Positions 1 to 5,495 of a stretch of DNA of 7,713 bases are shown piece after piece. Location of the stretch: the NCBI GenBank assembly GCA_024278415.1, contig JAJRTI010000932.1, positions 1 to 7,713 of the forward strand, read 5' to 3'. How positions within the stretch are numbered: the stretch's first letter is position 1; every line of letters begins with the position of its first letter. Below the pieces are notes generated by a model that had not been told where the DNA came from, ran no database searches, and was given only the letters and a program-made list of their open reading frames with translations. This stretch comes from Planctomycetota bacterium. Lineage in GTDB: Bacteria > Planctomycetota > Brocadiia > JAJRTI01. The translations under genes were made by a program, and so were the position numbers.

Positions 1-2
1 AG

Positions 3-2834
3 GCAGGCAGGTGGTACAAGGTCTCAGCTTGGATTCGCCGCGGGCGGGCCAGCGTGGGGTTCTATGAGTATTACCACAAGGGGCCGATCCAGGTGCCGAC
101 CGTCTGTTCGGGCATCGCGGGCGATGCGTGGCGGCAAATCGCCGGCTACTACATGCCGGGGGGCGTGGGGTTCAAGAATGCGTCACTTGTTCTGATGGTC
201 GCCCGCGGGCAGCGGGTGGATGTTGATGGCGTGCGCATCGAACTGCTGCCGAAGGCGGAAGCGCCTGTTGGCAAGGAGCCGATCGTGATCGAGAACGATC
301 TCGTGCGCATGAAGATCGCGCCGACGGCCAGGCTGACGTCGTTCGTGTGCAAGACCACGGGCCAGGACTACGCAGCCCCGGCTTGTCCCCTGCCGATGCT
401 GCAAGCACGCGTGAACGGCATGAACATGCCGGCGCGGTTTCTCAAGCAAGACGGCGATGCGATTCAGGTGCAGTTTGCTGATCCCCAGGTCCAGGCGCGT
501 GTGCGCATCGTGCCGAAGGGGGATTACTTCGTTGTTGAGGTGCTCGACGTGCAGCCGGCGGACATGGAGAGAATCGAGTTGCTGTTCCCGCTCAAGCGGC
601 TGGCGAATCTGGGCGGCGCGTTTTGTGCGAACTACGGCGACGCGTTCGCGACGTGCAGCTTCGCCCTGAACCTGGCCGGCGAGTGTTTGCTGCGCGGGCT
701 GGGCCAGGGCGCTGTTGGCCTCAGGTGCGTGTCCACCGCGTCGCGCCACGGCGTGAAGGGCGCGAAGTTCGCGCTCATCGCATGCCCGCGGGCGCAGTTC
801 AACTCCGTCATCCAGCAGGTCGAGCGCGACAACGGCCTGCCATGCCCGGTGCTCGATGGCAAGTGGGTGCGCGAGTCGGAGCCGATCCGGCGCTCCTACC
901 TCTTCGTCATCGGCATGGAAGAGAAGGACACCGACGCGCTCATCGAATACGCCAAGGTGGGCGGGTTCCAGATGATCATCATCCTCAAGAACGCATGGCT
1001 CAAGATGCACGGCCACTACCAGATCAACGAGACGTATTTCCCCGAAGGCCGGGCGAGCTTCAAGCGCACGGTGGGCAAGATCCACGCCGCGGGCTTGAAG
1101 GCCGGCGTGCACGTGTTCGGGCCGTCGATCTCGCCCAACGACCCCTATGTCACGCCCGTGCCCGACGACCGTTTGCTGACGGTCGAGTGCCCTCCGTTGG
1201 CCGAAGCGGTAGACGCCAAGGCGAGCGTGCTCACGCTCGCGGCGCCGCCCACGACGCTGCCGCCGGCGCAGGGCCGGAGCCGCGCATTCCCCGGCTACTA
1301 TCTGCGCATCGGCGACGAGATCGTGCGCTATGCCGACGTCGAAGTCGGGCCGCCGTTCCGCTTCATCGGCTGCCAGCGCGGCGCGTGCGGCACGACTGCC
1401 GCAGCCCACAAGGCCGGCGCCCAGGTCCGCGGCATGTTGACGATGTGGGGGTTCTTCCTCCTCGACCCGGACAGCACGCTGCTCGACGAGGTCGCGTCGA
1501 ACTTCGCCAGCTTGGTGAACGAGTGCAAGCTCGACATGGTCTACTTCGACGCGAGCGACGGCATCTTCGGGCCTTACCTGGACCGCGGCTATTACCTCGA
1601 CAAGTGCCACCTCGCCTTCTACCGCAAGTTCGACCACGGCGTGCTCTACCAGACCAGCACGGGCACAGGCAGGGGCATGCTCTGGCATTTTGTGGCGCGC
1701 AGCGCGTCGGCCGATGGACACGGCGACATCAAGTGGTACCTCGACCAGCGGCTCAACACCATCCTCGCCATGAAGAAGAACTTCACCTTTGCCGACATCG
1801 GCTGGTACGGCCTCGACCCCGGCAGCCGCGTGGACCGGCTCGAATACATCGCCGCCAGATGCCTGGGCAGCGACGGCTCCATCTCCGTGCAGTGCAATCG
1901 CACCATCTTCGAGTCGCACCCCCACGCGCGGCAGATCATGGAGATGTTGAGCCGCTACGAGCGTTGCCGCATCGCCAACTATTTCCCCGACTCGGTCAAG
2001 GCCAAGCTGCTGGAGAAGGGGCAGGAGTTCAAGCTGTATGAAGACGGCAAGGGAGGGTGGGCGCTGTTCCACGCGGCGTACGAGCCCGACCGCATCATCA
2101 CCAAACTCGACGGCAAGCAGAACGTGTGGGGCATCGAGAACGACCGCGCCGAGCCTTGCCGCGTCGCGCTCGAAATCACCCGCGACGTGCGCTACGAGGC
2201 CGGCCCGGACTACGACGGCCCGGACGCGATGTTGATTGAAGACTTCGAAGACATGAGCGGCTACGCGGCGAGCACGCGCAACCAGTTCGCCAAATTCGTG
2301 CGAGGCGGCGGCCGCGTGGTGAGGCCTGAAGGCGTGACGCGCAAGGACACAACCATGCAGTTCACGCAAGCGACCGACGATGCGCGCGTGGGTAAAGCTT
2401 GTGCGGTTTACACCGCGACCAACAGCGGCGTGGAGAATGGCTGGACCGGCATCGGCAAGCGCTTCGACAAACCCATCGACCTCAGCGGCCGTCGCAGTCT
2501 GGCCATGTGGGTGCACGGCGACGCGAAGAACGCGGTGCTCATGCTCCAGCTTTGGGACGTGGCTGGCCGGCACCACCATTGGCGCCGCAAGATCGGCCAC
2601 AAGGGCTGGAAGCTCCTCGCGTTCCCCATCGCGCCCAACGCGGCGATCGACTGGACGAAGATCGACTACCTGCTTTTCTACTACAACAACATCCCGGCCA
2701 ACACCACGGTCACGTGCAAGCTTGACGGCCTCAAGGCGCTGCCGGGCTTGTCGACCACGGACTCGCTGACGGGCCTTGCGCTGACGGTGAACGGCAAGCG
2801 GGTCGAGTTGCCAGGCGCGCTGGGCAAGACCTAG
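3..2834 (+). CDS. Large multidomain glycoside-hydrolase-like protein (5'-partial; ends at an in-frame TAG)
   Basis: This appears to be a carbohydrate-active enzyme of unrecognised GH family. The frame is open to the window edge. The GTG at 54 falls inside a beta-sandwich sequence (WYKVSAWIRRGRAS-V-GFYEYYHKG), so the real start lies upstream. Numbering from GTG54 = 1: residues 1-66 are the end of a jelly-roll binding module; about 75-285 form a beta-rich domain like those preceding GH36-type barrels; about 285-650 look like a TIM barrel. The barrel has FQMIIILKNAW, GHYQIN, a substrate-site-like AGLKAGVHVFG stretch, and LDMVYFDASDG, where D499 is a possible catalytic acid, with FTFADIGWYG following. 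A small beta insertion (about 388-460, ending GTTAAAHKAGAQV) interrupts the barrel. About 655-720 is beta-rich, and 728-893 resembles a CBM11-like domain (LIEDFED to LDGLKAL). Residues 905-926 begin a last small domain that the TAG cuts. The catalytic assignment is inference; the modular GH-like nature is fairly secure. Confidence 0.8.
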   Translation, partial: AGRWYKVSAWIRRGRASVGFYEYYHKGPIQVPTVCSGIAGDAWRQIAGYYMPGGVGFKNASLVLMVARGQRVDVDGVRIELLPKAEAPVGKEPIVIENDLVRMKIAPTARLTSFVCKTTGQDYAAPACPLPMLQARVNGMNMPARFLKQDGDAIQVQFADPQVQARVRIVPKGDYFVVEVLDVQPADMERIELLFPLKRLANLGGAFCANYGDAFATCSFALNLAGECLLRGLGQGAVGLRCVSTASRHGVKGAKFALIACPRAQFNSVIQQVERDNGLPCPVLDGKWVRESEPIRRSYLFVIGMEEKDTDALIEYAKVGGFQMIIILKNAWLKMHGHYQINETYFPEGRASFKRTVGKIHAAGLKAGVHVFGPSISPNDPYVTPVPDDRLLTVECPPLAEAVDAKASVLTLAAPPTTLPPAQGRSRAFPGYYLRIGDEIVRYADVEVGPPFRFIGCQRGACGTTAAAHKAGAQVRGMLTMWGFFLLDPDSTLLDEVASNFASLVNECKLDMVYFDASDGIFGPYLDRGYYLDKCHLAFYRKFDHGVLYQTSTGTGRGMLWHFVARSASADGHGDIKWYLDQRLNTILAMKKNFTFADIGWYGLDPGSRVDRLEYIAARCLGSDGSISVQCNRTIFESHPHARQIMEMLSRYERCRIANYFPDSVKAKLLEKGQEFKLYEDGKGGWALFHAAYEPDRIITKLDGKQNVWGIENDRAEPCRVALEITRDVRYEAGPDYDGPDAMLIEDFEDMSGYAASTRNQFAKFVRGGGRVVRPEGVTRKDTTMQFTQATDDARVGKACAVYTATNSGVENGWTGIGKRFDKPIDLSGRRSLAMWVHGDAKNAVLMLQLWDVAGRHHHWRRKIGHKGWKLLAFPIAPNAAIDWTKIDYLLFYYNNIPANTTVTCKLDGLKALPGLSTTDSLTGLALTVNGKRVELPGALGKT

Positions 2835-3032
2835 ACGATCGAGACGAACGGCCTCGGCGAGTGCACGGTCTGGCCGGGCGGCATGAAGCCCGGGCGCAAA
2901 ACCCTAGCGCCGCAGACCGCGATCCTGCTCAAGCCCGGCCGCAACGAACTGAGCTTCACGTGTGCGCTGCCACCGGGCAAGCAGCCGGATGTGAACATCC
3001 GGCTCATGCGGCTGTGGCCGGTGACGGAGTAG
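2835..3032 (+). other. In-frame C-terminal continuation of the first gene beyond the amber codon
   Basis: Directly after TAG 2832-2834 the same frame runs for 65 codons to a second TAG at 3030-3032. The translation reads as a normal domain end: TIETNGLGECTVWPGG, then ILLKPGRNELSFTCALPP, then NIRLMRLWPVTE. It completes the domain begun before the stop (LALTVNGKRVELPGALGKT). The pattern 'VNGK..ELP..L' followed by an acidic/Gly turn and 'LKPGRNELSF' is what one expects of a small C-terminal beta domain. Possible explanations are a nonsense mutation (CAG, GAG, AAG or TGG to TAG is one base), a sequencing or assembly error, or stop readthrough. TAG also serves as terminator of this reading frame and of the next gene, which argues against general UAG reassignment. 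No plausible internal start or ribosome site makes it a separate gene. Confidence 0.75.
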
Positions 3033-3108
3033 GCCGCCGCCCATCCCACGGCCCTGCACGGAAGCGAGAAACACGCCCGAGCAAGCTTCGGCCGCAGCCC
3101 CAGATATC

Positions 3109-3113
3109 GAGGT
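3109..3113 (+). promoter_or_regulatory. Shine-Dalgarno GAGGT for the GH-A glycosidase
   Basis: GAGGT lies five bases before ATG 3119 and eight before ATG 3122. It supports initiation at this pair of adjacent ATGs. The open frame upstream to 2861 has no comparable site and overlaps the continuation of the previous gene. Confidence 0.6.
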
Positions 3114-3118
3114 CCGTG

Positions 3119-4993
3119 ATGATGAGTAACCGCGCCTTCTATGTGAGCCTGGCGTGCATTCTTTTGGCCATCAGCGAAGTGCGCGGCGCGACCGCGCCTC
3201 TGGTGGCGAAGGTAGAGGTCGACGCGACGCGCGAGTTGGGGCCGGTGAACCGGCAACTCTTCGGCGTGTGCGTGTACGAGACGGGGCTTACCGACAGGGC
3301 CGCGCAGGCGTGCCGCTCGTTTCTCGGCGGCGGCGCGACTCGCGTGTGGGTGCGCCTCAACCCGGCCTGGCACGCGACCTATGTGCCCTTCCTGCGCGCG
3401 GTCAAGCCCAAGCTGGTCATCGGCTTCACGGACAAGTCCTGGCATCCTGAGAAGGCGCGGTATGTTTCCGCGAAGGACAACAACCTGTTCGGATACCAGC
3501 TTCCGTCTCATGTCGTGAAGACCGTGCGATGCGGCTTGGAGTCGGGTGTGCCGCTCACGCACTACGCGCTGTGGAACGAGCCTTGGCACGCGGTCAACGG
3601 CGGCTGGGACGCGGACGACTACGCGCGCTACATCCGGGATTGCTCCCGCGCGCTCCGCGCGGCATTCCCGCAGTTGAAGATTGGCGCGTTCGTGCATGCG
3701 GGGCGCCCGGCGTGGAACGAGCGGTTCCTGAGCCGATTGGCCCCGGGCGACGTGGACGTGCTCATCGACCATTTCTACTTCGGCCTCCGGCGCCCCGACC
3801 CGGCGCTTGGGCCGTACGGCAAGGTGGGCCTGGCCGCGCGGCTCGCCGGCCAAGTGCGCGAGATCCGGCAGCTTGTCGACCGCTTCGGCAAGGGCCGGTG
3901 GCAGTTCATGTGCACCGAGTGGAACGTCCATCCGCCAAGCTACGATCCGCCATACGAGCCCTCGCGCGACCTGGGTGCGGCCCTCTTTCAGGCCAGCATG
4001 CTCCAGGCGTTCGAGCGAGAGGGGCTGGACGCGGCGACCTTGTTTCTGTTGAACTCCAAGCGCCACTTCAGCCTGATTGGCGATGCCGACGCGAAGACGC
4101 GATGGCCTACTTTCTACGTGTTCGACATGTACGGCCGGCGTTATCGCGGCGGCCGGCTCGCGACGCGCACGGAGTCGCCGATGTTCGCTCACTGGCTCAC
4201 GAACGAGCCCGAAAGCCGGCGTGAAACGCCGCTGGTCGAGGCCACGGCCTGCCGCAACCCAGAGGGGGAGATCGTGGTCATGGCCGTCAACAAGCGCGCG
4301 GAAGGCCCGGCGGAGATCACGTTCTCCTTCAAAGGCTTCCAACCGCGGCGGGCCACGAGCGAAGTGTTGACAGGGGAGTCGCCCACCACCGTGCAGGCGC
4401 GCGTTTCCACCCAGCCTGTGCTGCCTCCGCCAGAGGGTGAGCCATGGCGCGTAACGCTTCCCGCCTTCTCGTTTGCGGCGTTGCGGTTTTCAGCGGCCGG
4501 CGCGGCCTTCGGGCAACAGTTGCTGGCCAACCCTGCTCTTGAAGTCCAATCGGGCGGACGGCCCCAGGGCTGGAGCGCGGTCAAGAGCGGCAAAGCCGAA
4601 GGCGAGACCCAATACGTCGCCGAGAACGGCAATCACTTCCTGCGACTGAGCAAGACGAATTGGCTCGGCATGCTCGCTTGGCAGCAGGCTGCGCGGATTC
4701 AACCCGGCGTCACGGTGCGCCTCCAGGGCCGCGCACGCGGCCAGGGCGGGACTGCGTTCCTGATATTCCTCGCCCAAGACGGCAAATGGTTGGAGCACCA
4801 CAACCGCCGCGTGGGCGCGGAGGGATGGCAGGCGTTCACTTTGGACGCCACCGCGCCGCCAGCCGCCACGTCCGTGAGGGTTCAGTTGCGCAGACAGAAG
4901 CCGCCGGGGACGACCGACTTTGACGACTTGAGCCTGAGGGCGGCGCAAGGCGCCGCATCGTCGGAGTTGGATGTGACTCCGCCTCCCAAGTAG
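3119..4993 (+). CDS. Secreted clan GH-A glycosidase (GH51/GH39-like) with C-terminal CBM4/9-like domain
   Basis: Predicted 624-residue retaining glycoside hydrolase, probably alpha-L-arabinofuranosidase- or beta-xylosidase-like. Residues 1-23 are a signal peptide: short basic start, hydrophobic FYVSLACILLAI, cleavage likely after VRG23, giving export. The mature protein begins with a beta strand and PVNRQLFGV. A TIM barrel covers about 45-345. LWNEPW places the acid/base at Glu154, and FMCTEWNVH places the nucleophile at Glu267; both motifs, the preceding Asn153 and the spacing of 113 fit clan GH-A. DHFYFG (217-222) and MYGRRYRGG (337-345) are also typical. Residues about 370-458 form the GH51/GH39-style C-terminal beta-sandwich (VVMAVNKRAEGPAEITFSFKGF). 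About 467-606 is a CBM4/9-like jelly roll, starting LLANPALE with GWS and ending TDFDDLSL. The start at ATG 3119 (or 3122) is fixed by the GAGGT and the signal peptide; a frame open from 2861 is spurious. It lies 86 bases after the preceding frame and is likely in its operon. GH51 versus GH39, and substrate, are not settled. Confidence 0.9.
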   Translation: MMSNRAFYVSLACILLAISEVRGATAPLVAKVEVDATRELGPVNRQLFGVCVYETGLTDRAAQACRSFLGGGATRVWVRLNPAWHATYVPFLRAVKPKLVIGFTDKSWHPEKARYVSAKDNNLFGYQLPSHVVKTVRCGLESGVPLTHYALWNEPWHAVNGGWDADDYARYIRDCSRALRAAFPQLKIGAFVHAGRPAWNERFLSRLAPGDVDVLIDHFYFGLRRPDPALGPYGKVGLAARLAGQVREIRQLVDRFGKGRWQFMCTEWNVHPPSYDPPYEPSRDLGAALFQASMLQAFEREGLDAATLFLLNSKRHFSLIGDADAKTRWPTFYVFDMYGRRYRGGRLATRTESPMFAHWLTNEPESRRETPLVEATACRNPEGEIVVMAVNKRAEGPAEITFSFKGFQPRRATSEVLTGESPTTVQARVSTQPVLPPPEGEPWRVTLPAFSFAALRFSAAGAAFGQQLLANPALEVQSGGRPQGWSAVKSGKAEGETQYVAENGNHFLRLSKTNWLGMLAWQQAARIQPGVTVRLQGRARGQGGTAFLIFLAQDGKWLEHHNRRVGAEGWQAFTLDATAPPAATSVRVQLRRQKPPGTTDFDDLSLRAAQGAASSELDVTPPPK

Positions 4994-5024
4994 CTCTCCC
5001 GCGCGCGGTCGCCCGCGGCGAGAG
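4994..5024 (+). terminator. GC-rich hairpin directly after the glycosidase stop codon
   Basis: CTCTC (4994-4998) and CCGCG (4999-5003) pair with CGCGG (5014-5018) and GAGAG (5020-5024). This gives ten base pairs with one bulged C at 5019 and a ten-base loop. It starts at the first base after TAG 4991-4993, so it may end or protect the upstream transcript. No T-run follows, so it is not a classical intrinsic terminator. Confidence 0.35.
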
Positions 5025-5033
5025 CACGCCACT

Positions 5034-5050
5034 GCTGGGATGAACCCAGC
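5034..5050. repeat. Small hairpin GCTGGG-ATGAA-CCCAGC
   Basis: A perfect six-base-pair stem (5034-5039 with 5045-5050) closes a five-base loop. Its arm shares CCCAGC with the larger CCCAGCACT palindromes 100 bases downstream, so it may be a related minor element. Function unknown. Confidence 0.5.
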
Positions 5051-5053
5051 GGG

Positions 5054-5093
5054 GGCGGAACGCCAGCACGGCGCTTGTCCGCCGTACGGCGGA
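5054..5093. repeat. Overlapping alternative hairpins around TCCGCC (palindrome 5078-5093)
   Basis: TCCGCCGTACGGCGGA (5078-5093) is a perfect 16-base palindrome. Its left arm TCCGCC (5078-5083) can instead pair with an upstream GGCGGA (5054-5059), enclosing an inner CGCC/GGCG stem (5061-5064 with 5070-5073). The two folds exclude each other. No T-run or short leader peptide supports attenuation, so a repeat or structural role is as likely. Confidence 0.5.
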
Positions 5094-5117
5094 ATGGTGC
5101 GAACTTAAGCGATTCTG

Positions 5118-5338
5118 TTGTCCCGCAGGGACAATTGAAACTAGCCCAGCACTTCAGTGCTGGGAACACGGATCGCCGAGTGGTCTGTAGTCCCGTAGGG
5201 ACGGCTGAATGCTGCGAGGGGCCGCAAATGGGCCATTTCGCCGATGTTCAGCCGTCCCTACGGGACTGGGCTCTTCCCCTACACGGCGCGATACCCAGCA
5301 CTGAAGTGCTGGGCTATTCTCGGTCGTCCCTACGAAGA
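5118..5338. repeat. Mirror-symmetric pair of composite palindromic repeats (REP/BIME-like)
   Basis: Two inverted copies of one composite unit face each other around position 5228-5229. The left copy reads GTCCC-GCA-GGGAC (5120-5132, stem extended to TTGTCCC/GGGACAA at 5118-5134), then CCCAGCACTTCAGTGCTGGG (5145-5164), then GTCCCGTAGGGACGGCTGAA (5190-5209). The right copy is the reverse: TTCAGCCGTCCCTACGGGAC (5247-5266), CCCAGCACTGAAGTGCTGGG (5294-5313), and a decayed GTCCCTACG (5326-5334) whose last five bases no longer match. Each matched pair has nearly the same midpoint, so spacing is conserved while linker sequence has diverged. The palindromes resemble dispersed repeats of some environmental bacteria. 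No transposase, target duplication or long ORF with coding character is present. Confidence 0.85.
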
Positions 5339-5340
5339 GC

Positions 5341-5495
5341 CGAAGTCTGCACCATTCACGGTCAAGAAACTGCTTGGTCGCCCGCATGTCCTTTTACTTA
5401 TGCGCGGATATATCGTCCCAATCCCCCCAACTGTGCCAGTGGCTACGCTACCCGCACAAAGTGGCGAAGAACCCAAGAGCCGATGAGTCAACATC
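5341..5495 (+). other. Leader region before the CBM32-toroid gene
   Basis: This 155-base stretch follows the repeats and is locally less GC-rich (for example CCTTTTACTTATG and GGATATATCG at about 5390-5415). It is the natural place for a promoter of the downstream gene, but no convincing -35/-10 pair could be picked. No hairpin, riboswitch fold or small gene stands out. A stop in the downstream frame at 5484-5486 limits how far that gene can extend upstream. Confidence 0.4.

Noticed and set aside
623..2041. 472-codon plus-strand frame within the first gene
   Set aside because: It is a shadow frame, Arg/Pro-rich without recognisable folds, fully inside a better-supported coding frame.
183..2600. 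805-codon open frame on the minus strand opposite the first gene
   Set aside because: It is an antisense shadow of a GC-rich gene. The translation is a biased Arg/Ala/Val/His-rich string with no domain-like pattern, whereas the plus frame has clear domains.
2832..2834. Genome-wide UAG reassignment
   Set aside because: TAG also ends the continued frame (3030-3032) and the GH-A gene (4991-4993), where no protein-like continuation is seen. A local mutation, error or readthrough is more economical.
2861..3118. 86-codon upstream extension of the GH-A glycosidase frame
   Set aside because: It overlaps the continuation of the first gene in another frame, is unlike protein, and would place the signal peptide internally. 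The start at 3119 has a GAGGT site.
2831..4342. 503-codon open frame on the minus strand opposite the GH-A glycosidase
   Set aside because: Same shadow effect. It lies opposite a gene with catalytic motifs and a signal peptide, and its own product is low-complexity and Arg-rich.
5118..5338. Possible CRISPR array
   Set aside because: The repeats are palindromes in inverted, mirror order with unequal linkers, not regularly spaced direct repeats, and no cas gene is in the window.
5371..5415. Sigma-70-type promoter before the last gene (TTGGTC with a downstream TTAT or TATATC)
   Set aside because: No hexamer pair has both acceptable match and 16-18 base spacing, so no site was called.
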